A stretch of 64,000 nucleotides of DNA from Arthrobacter sp. FB24 (GCF_000196235.1 NC_008541.1:4634946-4698945); one strand, 5' to 3'. Counted from the first letter of the stretch, positions 42,909 through 52,548 are shown. Notes: generated by a model from the sequence alone, not told the origin. Program-made: numbers and translations.

Positions 42909-43491
42909 GTTGAATCCTTTGATGATTGATTGCGCCCGAAATTGGGCATGACAATTAAGGCCAATTAATTGCTTGAATTAATGGCGGAAATTAGGGCATA
43001 GGAATGCCCGGTGGATATGCCCGGACATAAAGACCGAGGCAATTGATGGATTTCGCCAGGCGAAGGTTGGCCCCTGGATACAGCTGCGCCGCAGTCCCCA
43101 ACAAGAAGCTGGGTTCCGAACTATGGGGTGTTGCGCAACCGAATGGGCCCGCGTAGACGGCTGACTGCCAGGCAGCTTCCCTGATGGGAAGCCGGTTAAC
43201 TCAATTCCGGCCCGGGGGCCGGAATCTGCAGGTCAGGAGGCAGTCAGTCCGTGAAGTGGGCGCGAGGCAGCAGCAAAGGCCGGGAAGGCGGTGATGGTCA
43301 TCTTCCATCCGCTAGTCAAAGTAATCATTTTCCCAACCTCCTTTTCTGCTATGCCGCGGCCCAGTTGACTACTGGACAGCGGGCGCCGGTGACCCTGGCA
43401 AAGCGCACTGGAGTCAGGAATAAAATTACACTATCTTCAGGGGTCTTGACTACTGAATTTGGAAGATTCCCCGAATATTTATAAATCGTCT
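42909..43491. other. intergenic region with inverted repeats
   Basis: I see no gene here. The left part is AT-rich and carries GCCC-GAAATT-GGGC (42934-42947), ATTAATT/AATTAAT (42964-42982) and GGGCAT-AGGA-ATGCCC (42994-43009), placed as a promoter region for the small gene to the left. The middle holds the structured-RNA candidate at 43159-43249. In the remaining 240 bases before the phosphatase gene I see nothing further. Confidence 0.6.
43159..43249. ncRNA. candidate three-way-junction structured RNA
   Basis: A closing stem of 11 pairs (43159-43169 with 43239-43249, GGCTGACTGCC with GGCAGTCAGTC, one G-U) encloses two hairpins: GCTTCCC-TGAT-GGGAAGC (43175-43192) and ATTCCGGCC-CGGG-GGCCGGAAT (43204-43225). 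The strand is not certain. No gene follows on the plus strand; on the minus strand it would lie in the long leader of the small gene at 42687-42830. It does not match any riboswitch consensus I know. Confidence 0.45.
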
Positions 43492-44076
43492 TTATAGTCC
43501 CCAGCGGACGATTGCGGGAGTCTTCTTATCCCATCCGAGGGTGCAGACTTTCGCGGTCCCCAGGATGAAATGCCGGCCCTCGTGCGGGTCCAGTCCCAAC
43601 CAGCGCGCAGTCAGGATCCTGGAGAAGTGTCCGTGGGCCACTATGAGCACGTTGTCCAGGCCGGATTCCAGCACACGTGCCACAATCTTGTCCGCCCGGG
43701 CAGCCACTTCCTCCAGGGCTTCCCCGTTGGGCACGCCATGGGTCCAGATCAGGTACTCCGGGTTATCCTTCCGGATCAGGTCGGAGCTGATTCCTTCGTA
43801 ATCGCCGTAGTTCCATTCCACCGCGAGGGGTTCCTGTTCGGCGTCGGGGAATCCCGCCAGTTCCGCCGTGCGGCGTGCCCGCCGCAGCGGCGAGGTCAGC
43901 ACCAGGTCGAAGTCGACGGCGTCAAGCACTTTGCGTGCCTCCACGGACTGCTGCTCGCCCTCTACCGTCAAGGGCAGGTCGGTGAGTCCGGTGTACTGGC
44001 CGCTCTTGGACCATTCGGTTTCGCCGTGGCGCAGGATCCAGAGCTGGGGGCGGGCAGTGCTGTTGAGTGAAACCAC
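43492..44076 (-). CDS. histidine phosphatase family protein
   Basis: A 194-residue phosphoglycerate-mutase-like phosphatase. The catalytic motif is WILRHGETEWS with the phospho-acceptor His. The second His is in VLIVAHGHFSRIL and the acidic residue in VEWNYGDYEGI. The start is GTG directly after the stop of the CCA-enzyme gene (TAAGTG), using GAGGAG at the end of that gene, so the two are co-translated. The substrate cannot be named from sequence. Confidence 0.92.
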   Translation of the reverse strand: MVSLNSTARPQLWILRHGETEWSKSGQYTGLTDLPLTVEGEQQSVEARKVLDAVDFDLVLTSPLRRARRTAELAGFPDAEQEPLAVEWNYGDYEGISSDLIRKDNPEYLIWTHGVPNGEALEEVAARADKIVARVLESGLDNVLIVAHGHFSRILTARWLGLDPHEGRHFILGTAKVCTLGWDKKTPAIVRWGL

Positions 44077-45567
44077 TTATGACTCCTCGGTAGTGGAAAG
44101 TTCGACGCCGGCGGCCGGCTGGTGTTCGGCGGCCTCGGGCTGGTCCGCCCACCACTCGCGCAACCTGGCCTCTGCCACAACAGGATCGAGCGGGCCGTGC
44201 TCCATCCGCTGTTCAAGCAGGAACTTGTATGCCTTGCCCACCACGGGCCCCGGCTTCAGCCCCAGCAGGGCCATGATCTGGCCGCCGTCCAGGTCCGGCC
44301 GTACCGCTTCCAGCGATTCCTGCTCACGCAGTGCGGCGATGCGCGCCTCAAGGTCGTCATAGGCAAAGGACAGCCGGTCCGCCTTGCGCTGGTTCCGGGT
44401 GGTCACGTCTGACCGGGTCAGCCGGTGCAGGCGCTCCAGGAGCGGCCCTGCGTCCGTAACGTACCGGCGGACCGCGGAGTCGCTCCAGCCGGCCTCCCCG
44501 TAACCGTAGAAGCGCATGTGCAGCTCGACGAGCCGTGCCACTGCCTTGATGGTGTCGTTGTCGAAGCGGAGGGCCTTCATCCGTTTCTTGGTCAGTTTGG
44601 AACCCACCATGTCGTGGTGGCGGAAGCTCACCGCGCCGCCCGGTTCAAAACGGCGCGTAGCCGGCTTGCCGACGTCGTGCATGAGGGCCGCAAACCGCAG
44701 CACAAAATCGGGGCCGGGCACTGCGCCGTCGGAATCTGTCTCCAAGGAAGCGGCCTGCTCCAGCACCTGGAGGGAGTGCTGGTAGACATCCTTGTGCCGG
44801 TGGTGTTCGTCCGCCTCCAGGCGCAGGGCGGACACTTCCGGCAGGACGAATTCGGCCAGGCCGGTGTCCACGAGGAGGTCGATGCCCACGCGGGGGTGGG
44901 CTCCGCAGATGAGCTTCACCAGTTCCTCGCGGACACGCTCCGCGGAAATGATGCTGATCCGTTCCGCCATCTGCGACATTGCGTGCTTGACGTCCCCGCG
45001 GACCGCCACGCCGAGCTGGGCGGCAAAGCGGGCCGCCCGCATCATGCGCAGGGGGTCATCGGAAAAGGACGTCTCCGGTGCACCGGGCGTGGCCAGCACG
45101 GAGGCGTGGAGGTCGCGCACACCGCCGAAGGGGTCGATCAGTTCCATTGAGGGCAGCCGCAGCGCCATGGCATTGATCGTGAAGTCCCGGCGAAGCAGGT
45201 CATCGGTCAGCGAGGACCCAAACGCCACCATGGGCTTCCGCGACTCCGGATCGTACGCCTCGGCGCGATAGGTGGTGATTTCAATCTGGAAACCGGACTT
45301 CCGCATTCCGATGGTGCCGAACGCCTTGCCGATCTCCCAGAAGTTGTCCGCCCACTTCCGTATCAGTGCCAGAGTCTGGTCCGGCGTGGCGTCCGTGGTG
45401 AAGTCGAGATCAGGGGAGCGCCTGCCCAGGAACAGGTCACGTACGGGCCCGCCCACCAGCGACAGTTCATACCCGGCGTCGACGAAGCGCTGCCCGAGCT
45501 CCAGGACCACCGGGTCCACCTGGAAATCGACGGTGTGCGGGTCGGACTTTTGATGTGCGTGCGCCAT
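44077..45567 (-). CDS. CCA tRNA nucleotidyltransferase
   Basis: A 496-residue enzyme that builds or repairs the 3'-CCA end of tRNAs. The nucleotidyltransferase domain shows SLVGGPVRDLFLGRRSPDLDFTTD (GG then DxD) and RRDFTINAMALR. An HD domain follows (FAALMHDVGKPATR, about residues 290-303). The PcnB/PcnA gene of mycobacteria has the same position beside a divergent NUDIX gene. It diverges from the NUDIX gene across 160 bases. Confidence 0.94.
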   Translation of the reverse strand: MAHAHQKSDPHTVDFQVDPVVLELGQRFVDAGYELSLVGGPVRDLFLGRRSPDLDFTTDATPDQTLALIRKWADNFWEIGKAFGTIGMRKSGFQIEITTYRAEAYDPESRKPMVAFGSSLTDDLLRRDFTINAMALRLPSMELIDPFGGVRDLHASVLATPGAPETSFSDDPLRMMRAARFAAQLGVAVRGDVKHAMSQMAERISIISAERVREELVKLICGAHPRVGIDLLVDTGLAEFVLPEVSALRLEADEHHRHKDVYQHSLQVLEQAASLETDSDGAVPGPDFVLRFAALMHDVGKPATRRFEPGGAVSFRHHDMVGSKLTKKRMKALRFDNDTIKAVARLVELHMRFYGYGEAGWSDSAVRRYVTDAGPLLERLHRLTRSDVTTRNQRKADRLSFAYDDLEARIAALREQESLEAVRPDLDGGQIMALLGLKPGPVVGKAYKFLLEQRMEHGPLDPVVAEARLREWWADQPEAAEHQPAAGVELSTTEES

Positions 45568-45727
45568 AGTTACTTAAGCTTGTCAGAAAACCACGCCAAC
45601 AAGCACCAATCGGACCCGCCTAACCGCGCCGTTACACCGCAGGTTCGGGAATCCGCGTCATACGCAGTCCACTTTCTTGTCATGTTCCGGTCATCACCAA
45701 CGGGCAAGAGTCGTTAGAGTGGACTTC

Positions 45728-46276
45728 ATGGCCCATCCCGTACCGAGTGCTCCTGGCAGGAGGACAAACCCACCGTTGCCGTCGGCAATCGGTGCCCATG
45801 TCGCGCCCGCCCAGCACCCCGGGCCGGCCTCGCTGCCCACGGTCGAGGAAATCTCCGCCGGCGGCGTAGTCGTTGACACGTCCGACGGCGAACTGAGGGT
45901 CGCGATCATCGCCCGCCTTAACCGCGGCGGACGCCTCGAATGGTGCCTGCCGAAGGGCCACCCGGAGGGCAAGGAAAAGAACGAGGAAGCGGCAGTCCGC
46001 GAGATCGCCGAGGAAACCGGCATCAGCGGCGACATCCTGGCCCCGCTGGGGAGCATCGACTACTGGTTCACCGTCAGCGGCCACCGCGTCCACAAGACCG
46101 TCCATCACTACCTGCTCCGGGCCACGGGCGGCGAGCTGACCATCGAAAACGATCCCGACCAGGAAGCTGTGGACGTCGCCTGGGTGCCCATCCAGGAACT
46201 TGCCCGCAAGCTGTCCTTCCCTAATGAGCGCCGTATTGCCGACCTCGCCAGAGAAGTCCTGCCGGAACACCTCTGA
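45728..46276 (+). CDS. NUDIX hydrolase (MutT4-like by position)
   Basis: A 182-residue pyrophosphohydrolase. The Nudix box is complete: GHPEGKEKNEEAAVREIAEETG (Gx5Ex7REUxEExGU). The N-terminal 35 residues are Pro-rich and probably disordered. In mycobacteria the equivalent place between the CCA enzyme and MurJ is held by mutT4, so this may be its ortholog. The substrate is unknown. It starts at MAHPVPSAPG. Confidence 0.9.
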   Translation: MAHPVPSAPGRRTNPPLPSAIGAHVAPAQHPGPASLPTVEEISAGGVVVDTSDGELRVAIIARLNRGGRLEWCLPKGHPEGKEKNEEAAVREIAEETGISGDILAPLGSIDYWFTVSGHRVHKTVHHYLLRATGGELTIENDPDQEAVDVAWVPIQELARKLSFPNERRIADLAREVLPEHL

Positions 46277-46318
46277 GGTCCCGTGACTGATTCCATGAAG
46301 CGCCGCCCACGTGCCTAA

Positions 46319-48445
46319 ATGCGCACCTTTGAGACGATGAAGGCCATGTCAGCAGCCAATCCAGCTTCCCCCGAATCCGGCTCCGCCGATTCCCAGGCCG
46401 AATCAAGGACTGTCCAACACGGAGAGGCCCGTTCCAGCGCCATCATGGCCGCCGGGACCCTGGTCTCCCGCTTCCTGGGCTTCGGCAAGACCTGGATGCT
46501 TGGAGCGGCCCTGGGCCTGGGCTCCACGGTCAATGACACTTTCATCAACGCCAACAACCTGCCGAACCTGATCTTCCTGCTGGTGGCCGGCGGCGTGTTC
46601 AACGCCGTCCTGGTGCCCCAGATCATCAAGGCCAGCAAGGCGCCGGACAGGGGAGCGGACTACATCAGCCGCCTGCTGACGCTGGCTGTGGTGGTGCTTC
46701 TCAGCCTGACTTTGCTGGTCACCCTGCTGGCTCCGTGGGTCATCGAGCTGACCACGCAGGGCTACTCGGCCGAACAGAAATCCCTCGCCGTCTCCTTCGC
46801 GTTCTGGTGCCTGCCCCAGATTTTCTTCTACGGCCTCTACGCCCTCCTGACGCAGGTGCTGAACGCCAACGGGGCATTCGGCCCGGCAATGTGGGCACCC
46901 ATCCTGAACAACGTTGTGGCCATCGCCGGCCTGGGCATGTTCATCTGGATCCTCGGCGCCAACGTCACCAATCCGCACACCCTGGACAACTGGGGACCCA
47001 CCCAGACCTTCCTCATAGCCGGCTTCTCCACCATCGGCGTGGTGGCCCAGACAGCCATCCTGCTGATCCCGGTGTTCCGCCTCCGCCTGGGTCTCCGGCC
47101 CAGGTTCGGCTGGCGCGGGGTCGGCCTGGGGCAGGCCGCGAAGCTGAGCGTCTGGACGCTCCTCACTGCCGCCGTCGGGCAGCTCGCCTTCCTTTACGTC
47201 ATGCGCATTGCCACGATTCCGGGTACGGAGCGGCTCCGCCTCGAGCGCGCGGGGGACCTCACCGCCGCGGCCACCCTGCCCGGCAACGCCGTACTGGAGG
47301 TGGCCAGCCAGCTGTACCTGCTGCCGCACTCCATCATCGCCCTCTCGCTCGCCACAGTGCTGTTCAACCGCATGACCCGGGCTTCCCAGGACGGAGACCG
47401 GGCAGGGCTCCGGGACGCGCTCTCCCACGGGCTTCGCACCATGGCGGTGGCCACGGTCTTCGGGGCGCTGGCGCTGTTTGCACTGGCCGGTCCGCTGGGC
47501 ATGTTCTTCTCCGGCGGCAAGGTGCAGGACGGCGTAATGCTCGCCCAGACCCTGACCATCCTGGCCCTGAGCACACCGTTCATGAGCGCCAACTTCATGA
47601 TGTCCAGGGTCTTCTACGCGAATGAGGACGCCCGTACGCCGTTCTACATCCAACTGGTTCTGGCAATCGTCAATGTGGTGGCCGCCTTTGCCATCCAGTT
47701 CCTGCCTTATGACCGAATCATCTTCGCCATTGCCATCCTCTACACGGGCGGAAACATCCTTTCCGTGGTTGTGAGCTCGTTCTTCCTCCGCCGCCTCCTG
47801 GGGCACCTGGACGGCCCCCGGATCGCCAATTCATACATCCGGATGGGATATGCAGCGCTGGGTTCCGCGCTGGCCGGCGCCGGCGCCCTGTGGCTGATGG
47901 GGAGCTACAGTGCCGACGGCTTCGCCTGGAGCGGCAGGATCCAGGCCCTGGTGACCATCGTCGTCGTCGGGCCCGTGATGCTCGTGGCGTACCTCTTCCT
48001 GCTGAAACTTTTCCGCGTCACGGAACTGCGCGACCTGCTGCAGCCGCTGCTCGGCCGCCTGGGCCGGGGGGCCGCCCCCGCCGCCGAACCGGCGGAGCCT
48101 GCCCCGGGCTCCCCGGCCGGCACCCCCTCCGCCCCGCAACGAACGACGCCGGAGCGCGCCACTGTCTCGGTGGACACCGGCCTGATCCCGAGAATATCCG
48201 GCGAATTCGACGCTGCGTCGTTCCGTGCGGGACCGCAGGTTGACGACCCGGCGGCGCATCCCGATGTGCAGCAGAGCGGTTCCCCGGGCGAATACCTGCC
48301 GGCCGAGGAAGTGCCCAACACCGCGAGGGGCGGCATCCTGCGGGAGGAAATCCCGTTGCCGGGCCGCCGCACCTTCCAGGGCACGGCCGGCCGCAACCCG
48401 CACTTCAGCAGGCGGTCAGAGAGTCGGCGCAGGAAGAAAAGGTGA
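46319..48445 (+). CDS. murJ: lipid II flippase MurJ
   Basis: A 708-residue protein of the MATE-like MurJ family, which flips lipid II across the membrane for peptidoglycan synthesis. The N-terminal family segment is SRFLGFGKTWMLGAALG, followed by STVNDTFINANNLPNLIFLLVAGGVFNAVLVPQI. Fourteen helices extend to about residue 560. The remaining 145 residues are a cytoplasmic Pro/Ala-rich tail. An in-frame ATG at 46346 (MSAANPAS) is an alternative start. It begins 42 bases after the NUDIX stop. Confidence 0.94.
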   Translation: MRTFETMKAMSAANPASPESGSADSQAESRTVQHGEARSSAIMAAGTLVSRFLGFGKTWMLGAALGLGSTVNDTFINANNLPNLIFLLVAGGVFNAVLVPQIIKASKAPDRGADYISRLLTLAVVVLLSLTLLVTLLAPWVIELTTQGYSAEQKSLAVSFAFWCLPQIFFYGLYALLTQVLNANGAFGPAMWAPILNNVVAIAGLGMFIWILGANVTNPHTLDNWGPTQTFLIAGFSTIGVVAQTAILLIPVFRLRLGLRPRFGWRGVGLGQAAKLSVWTLLTAAVGQLAFLYVMRIATIPGTERLRLERAGDLTAAATLPGNAVLEVASQLYLLPHSIIALSLATVLFNRMTRASQDGDRAGLRDALSHGLRTMAVATVFGALALFALAGPLGMFFSGGKVQDGVMLAQTLTILALSTPFMSANFMMSRVFYANEDARTPFYIQLVLAIVNVVAAFAIQFLPYDRIIFAIAILYTGGNILSVVVSSFFLRRLLGHLDGPRIANSYIRMGYAALGSALAGAGALWLMGSYSADGFAWSGRIQALVTIVVVGPVMLVAYLFLLKLFRVTELRDLLQPLLGRLGRGAAPAAEPAEPAPGSPAGTPSAPQRTTPERATVSVDTGLIPRISGEFDAASFRAGPQVDDPAAHPDVQQSGSPGEYLPAEEVPNTARGGILREEIPLPGRRTFQGTAGRNPHFSRRSESRRRKKR

Positions 48446-48612
48446 CACCGCCTCGGGTCCACCGAGCCTGTCTCACACGGCCGTAACGCACCATCGGCTA
48501 GGATCAGAAGCTAATTAGGGTAGTAGTTACAGACCAGAAATTAACCGGCTAACCGGCGTATCCGCTTTCGCATGATTGAGGCGCGGTTCCCCGGACAGTC
48601 TAGGAGGAACCC

Positions 48613-50232
48613 GTGTCCCACCCGATCGATGTTGGATCAGTGCTCGGCGGCCGCTACAAGGTCACCGCCACCGTATTGACCTCACACGACCATGATCTGG
48701 TGCTGGATGGCGTTGACCAGGTCCTCAACCGGCCGGTAAGCATCCTCGTTGCGGGTCCGGACAATGCGGAGCAGGTGGCCCAGAGCGCCCGCGAGGTTGC
48801 CACCGGGGAGCGGCCCGGAAATGTGCAGATCCTGGACCTTGGCGTCAGCGATTCCACCACCTACCTGATCACCAACCACACTACGGCTGCCGATCTCCTG
48901 GACCTTGTGGTTGCCTCCAACCCGCCCTACGTGGAGCCCTTCTTTACGGACACCCTGGGCAGTGAAATCTTCGGACAGGCACGGTCGCACGAACCGGAAA
49001 CGTATGACGGCCAGTACGACGAAGAAGAGGTCGAGGCCGGCTACATCAACTACGGCAACAACCAGCCGGCCGCCCAGGACCGCAAGCAGTCGTCCCCGCC
49101 GGTGGTCCCCCCTGTCGTTCCGCCACGTGCCGCACCGGTGCGACCGGCGGCGGCCCCCTCTGTTGGTTCCTCCGGCTCCGATGCAGGCGCTGCGCGTACC
49201 GGCGGGGCACGCGGAACAGGCGCCGGAGTCGCAGGGTCGGGCGCCGGAGTCGCAGGTGCGGCGGGGCTTGCGGCCGGAGCCGCGGCTGCGGCCAAGGAGT
49301 CCAACGCCCCTTCCACGGCACCCCAGGCCACCACGCCGCAGCGCGCTGTTCCCACCGGGAGTCGCAATACCGAAGCCATCAACACACAGGCTCCCGCTAC
49401 GGATTCTCCCAAAGTGTCCCTCTGGGAGAACAGCGACTACGACTACCCGGAAGGGGAGGCACCCTCCACCGGCCCCGCCAGGACTGCCCGGGAGCGCATG
49501 GCAGCCACCTTCCCGGCATTCGCCGGCGGCGGCGGCCGCGATGAAACAGACGAATACTACGACGACGAAGAGCCTCCCGAGCGCGAGCCGCGGTCAATGC
49601 GCTGGCTTGTGGGCGGGCTGCTGGCCGCTGTGTTGGTGGTCGGACTGATCTTTGCAGTCTCCAACCTGGGAAGCCTGTTTAAGAGCGAACCCCAGAGCAA
49701 TCCTGCACCGGGAACCTCCAGCAATGCATCCCAGCCCCAGACGTCCGAGGCTCCGACAGCCAGCGGGTCCTCAGCGCCGGTGGCAGGTCCGCCGGCCGTC
49801 GAGGGCGTCTCCCGCCTGGGTACCTTCGATTTTGCCGCCACCTACGACGGCGACCTTTCAAAGACATTCGATGGCAACGGGGCAAGCTACTGGTCTGACA
49901 TGGAATTCGCCACGGACAACTGGGGCGGGCTTGCCCCGGATGTTTCCCTGGTCGTGAAGCTGAAGAGCCCCTCGAAAGTCTCCTCCATTACTCTCAGCCA
50001 GCTGGGCGGCAGCGGCGGTAACATCAGCGTCCTGACGAATGACCGGCCCTCGCTGGAAGGCGCCAAGCAGGTGGGAACCAACAGCTTTACCTCACCGGAC
50101 CTGACCATGCCGCTCCCGGAGCCGGTCACGGCACAGTACGTGATCGTGTCCATCAAGAATCTCCCCAAGCTGGCTGCGCCGAAGACCCGCTTCGGCTACG
50201 GTCTCCGCCTCGCTGAGATCAAGGTTCAGTAG
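48613..50232 (+). CDS. MurJ-linked pseudokinase-like protein with external sugar-binding-like domain
   Basis: A 539-residue single-pass protein. Residues 1-100 resemble a protein-kinase N-lobe (SVLGGRYKVTATVL, then LNRPVSILVAG) but lack catalytic-loop and DFG motifs. A Pro/Ala/Gly-rich linker (about 145-320) leads to one membrane helix (MRWLVGGLLAAVLVVGLIFAVS, about 330-352). The outer C-terminal domain (about 400-539) has FDFAATYDGDLSKTFDGNGASYWSDME, typical of discoidin/galactose-binding-like folds. Mycobacterial MviN (Rv3910) carries pseudokinase, helix and such a domain fused to MurJ; here it is separate, with the kinase part truncated. It probably regulates MurJ. Confidence 0.8.
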   Translation: MSHPIDVGSVLGGRYKVTATVLTSHDHDLVLDGVDQVLNRPVSILVAGPDNAEQVAQSAREVATGERPGNVQILDLGVSDSTTYLITNHTTAADLLDLVVASNPPYVEPFFTDTLGSEIFGQARSHEPETYDGQYDEEEVEAGYINYGNNQPAAQDRKQSSPPVVPPVVPPRAAPVRPAAAPSVGSSGSDAGAARTGGARGTGAGVAGSGAGVAGAAGLAAGAAAAAKESNAPSTAPQATTPQRAVPTGSRNTEAINTQAPATDSPKVSLWENSDYDYPEGEAPSTGPARTARERMAATFPAFAGGGGRDETDEYYDDEEPPEREPRSMRWLVGGLLAAVLVVGLIFAVSNLGSLFKSEPQSNPAPGTSSNASQPQTSEAPTASGSSAPVAGPPAVEGVSRLGTFDFAATYDGDLSKTFDGNGASYWSDMEFATDNWGGLAPDVSLVVKLKSPSKVSSITLSQLGGSGGNISVLTNDRPSLEGAKQVGTNSFTSPDLTMPLPEPVTAQYVIVSIKNLPKLAAPKTRFGYGLRLAEIKVQ

Positions 50233-50439
50233 CTTCCCTGACATCTGGCAGGAGCGGGCCCGAAGTACCTCAGTGGCCCGGTAACACGGTGTCTCCCGGC
50301 CCGGCAAGACGGTACCCTGAGTGGTGGCGTCTTGTTGGTCTGCCTCCATGCCCGGAATATTCAGGATCAACAATGGGTTGTGCCATGTGGCCGGCCAGCA
50401 ACAGCAGGCGCATCGACAAAGGAAGAGGTTCACCGTTCA

Positions 50440-51396
50440 GTGAGCACCGCAGAAAACACCGCGTCCCAGGTACGTGATGTCATCATCGTCGGCTCCGGCC
50501 CTGCAGGCTACACGGCTGCAGTTTATACGGCGCGAGCCAACCTGAAGCCACTGCTCCTTGCCGGTTCCGTCACTGCCGGCGGCGAACTGATGAACACCAC
50601 CGACGTGGAAAACTACCCTGGATTCCCTGAAGGCATCATGGGTCCCGACCTCATGGAGAACTTCGAAAAGCAGGCTGCACGCTTCGGCACGGAGATCCAG
50701 TTCGAGGATGTCACTGCTTTGGATCTCGACGGCGACATCAAGACAGTCACCATCGCCACGGGGGAGACCTTCCAGGCCCGCGCCATTATCCTGTCCACCG
50801 GATCGGCATACCGCGAACTCGGCCTTCCCAATGAAAAGCGACTGTCAGGCCACGGCGTTAGCTGGTGTGCAACCTGCGATGGTTTCTTCTTCAAGGACCA
50901 GGACATCGCCGTTATCGGCGGTGGAGACTCCGCCATGGAAGAGGCATTGTTCCTCACCAAGTTCGCTAAGTCCGTCACAGTAGTGCACCGCCGGGATTCC
51001 CTCAGGGCGTCCAAGATCATGGGCGACCGTGCGCAGGCGCACGAGAAGATCAAGTTCGTGTGGAACACAGGCGTCGAGGACGTCCTCGGCGGGGACAAGG
51101 TCACCGGCCTGAGGCTGAAGAACCTCGTTGACGGCACCGAGTCTGAACTGGCTGTGACGGGCGTTTTCGTGGCCATCGGAAACGATCCCCGCACCGAGCT
51201 CATCAAAGACACTCTCGAGCTCACGCCCGAGGGCACCATTGCCGTTGACGGCCGCAGTTCCAGGACGAGCGTTAAGGGTGTATTCGCCGCCGGCGACGTC
51301 GTGGACCCCACGTACCGCCAGGCCATCACCGCCTCCGGCTCGGGCTGCGTGGCAGCTATCGACGTCGAGCACTACCTCGCAGACATCCACGCTTAA
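50440..51396 (+). CDS. trxB: thioredoxin reductase
   Basis: A 318-residue NADPH-dependent flavoenzyme that reduces thioredoxin. The FAD motif is [20 protein letters not shown], the redox-active CATC lies in [15 protein letters not shown], the NADPH motif is [21 protein letters not shown], and the C-terminal FAD motif is [16 protein letters not shown] chose the GTG at VSTAENTAS, preceded by GGAAGAGG, giving the usual length. It is followed by trxA after 37 bases. Confidence 0.97.
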   Translation: MSTAENTASQVRDVIIVGSGPAGYTAAVYTARANLKPLLLAGSVTAGGELMNTTDVENYPGFPEGIMGPDLMENFEKQAARFGTEIQFEDVTALDLDGDIKTVTIATGETFQARAIILSTGSAYRELGLPNEKRLSGHGVSWCATCDGFFFKDQDIAVIGGGDSAMEEALFLTKFAKSVTVVHRRDSLRASKIMGDRAQAHEKIKFVWNTGVEDVLGGDKVTGLRLKNLVDGTESELAVTGVFVAIGNDPRTELIKDTLELTPEGTIAVDGRSSRTSVKGVFAAGDVVDPTYRQAITASGSGCVAAIDVEHYLADIHA

Positions 51397-51433
51397 ACAG
51401 CGCACCATTGATCCGAAGGGAAACAACAAGGTA

Positions 51434-51760
51434 ATGAGCAACGCAAAAGACGTAACGGACGCAAGTTTCAGCACGGATGTACTCTCGGCCGACAAGCCGG
51501 TCATCGTCGACTTCTGGGCTGAGTGGTGCGGTCCCTGCCGCAAGCTGGGCCCCATCCTGGACGAGATCTCCGTTGAGTACAGCGAGAAGGTCAATGTAGT
51601 CAAGGTTAACGTTGACGACAACCCGGCAATCGCTGCCGAGTACGGCATCACCTCCATTCCGGCCGTCTACCTGTTCCAGGGCGGCGAGGTGAAGAACACG
51701 GTCATCGGCGCCAAGCCGAAGCAGTTCTTCGAGAAGGAATTCGCTGACGTCCTATCCTAG
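51434..51760 (+). CDS. trxA: thioredoxin
   Basis: A 108-residue thioredoxin with the active site FWAEWCGPCRKLGP and the cis-Pro region YGITSIPAVYLF. It transfers electrons from TrxB to ribonucleotide reductase, peroxidases and other proteins. The start ATG (MSNAKDVTD) lies 11 bases after AAGGGAAAC. It is the last recognisable gene before the 6.2-kb gene-poor parS region. Confidence 0.97.
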   Translation: MSNAKDVTDASFSTDVLSADKPVIVDFWAEWCGPCRKLGPILDEISVEYSEKVNVVKVNVDDNPAIAAEYGITSIPAVYLFQGGEVKNTVIGAKPKQFFEKEFADVLS

Positions 51761-51815
51761 TAGCCGGACAACTTTGGGCGGACCTCACGCTGCCCGGGAT
51801 TCCGGATAGCCATTG

Positions 51816-51853
51816 GCGGTGGCTGGCACTCACTCAAGGGTGCCAGCCACCGC
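51816..51853 (+). terminator. intrinsic terminator after trxA
   Basis: Perfect 13-bp stem GCGGTGGCTGGCA ... TGCCAGCCACCGC with a 12-base loop, followed by TTTCGCGTTT. It lies 55 bases after the trxA stop. Confidence 0.8.
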
Positions 51854-52328
51854 TTTCGCGTTTAAGGGTCGGCAGTACGGGCCGGGAACGCGGTACCTCC
51901 AGGTGATGCCGAAATAAAACTCATATCGGCTGCTTAATAGCCGTATTTCCGCTCAAGGCCGTTCCCGCCGGCGGCACTAGGCGGACCTGAATAGGGGTAG
52001 GCTGAATTGGCCCCACACTCCGGCGTTCAAGACTCTGACACGTGATGAGTTGGCTAACGCCAGGTCAACGCTAGACCAAACCCGAACAGTCACGTTTAGT
52101 GCGAGCATGAGTCCACAAGGGGCGCAGCGCGAGGGACTGGTACTGACGAGGAACCGAGGGGCGTTCCGAAGGTATAGGGGAGACGACGTCGGGCAGGTAG
52201 TCGGGGCTATGACTGGTACGGCCCCCGACCTGCGGCGCTGGTTCATCGTTCACCGCAGCAGCGAACCTCGATGCCTGGCGGTGCCACAACCGGTTAGTCG
52301 AAGCGAAACTCATTCCCGGGGTGGGTGC

Positions 52329-52344
52329 TGTTTCACGTGAAACA
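52329..52344. other. parS site 1 (TGTTTCACGTGAAACA)
   Basis: Exact match to the bacterial parS palindrome bound by ParB. It is in non-coding DNA, 569 bases after trxA. Confidence 0.95.
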
Positions 52345-52548
52345 TTGGAGTGTCGATTCCCGCTCTTAGTCCGGTCTATTTCGGTGGATGAGGCGCCTGC
52401 CGCCGTGGCTGGAAGCCGGCGGTACAAAACAATCGCTTCGAGGTCCGATTCAAGAAGAATCCAAACGTGTTTCGAGAACATCAGGCTGTCGGAAAACCTG
52501 ACGAGCGAGGCCAGCCGTTCAGTCCCAAGCCCAGTCTCAGACTGGCGT

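Noticed and set aside
43159..43249. Reading the structured element as a cobalamin riboswitch
   Set aside because: GGGAAGCCGG and GTCAGGAGGCAGTC look similar at first, but the conserved GCTGCCCCCGC box and GCCACTG are missing, and no B12-related gene follows.
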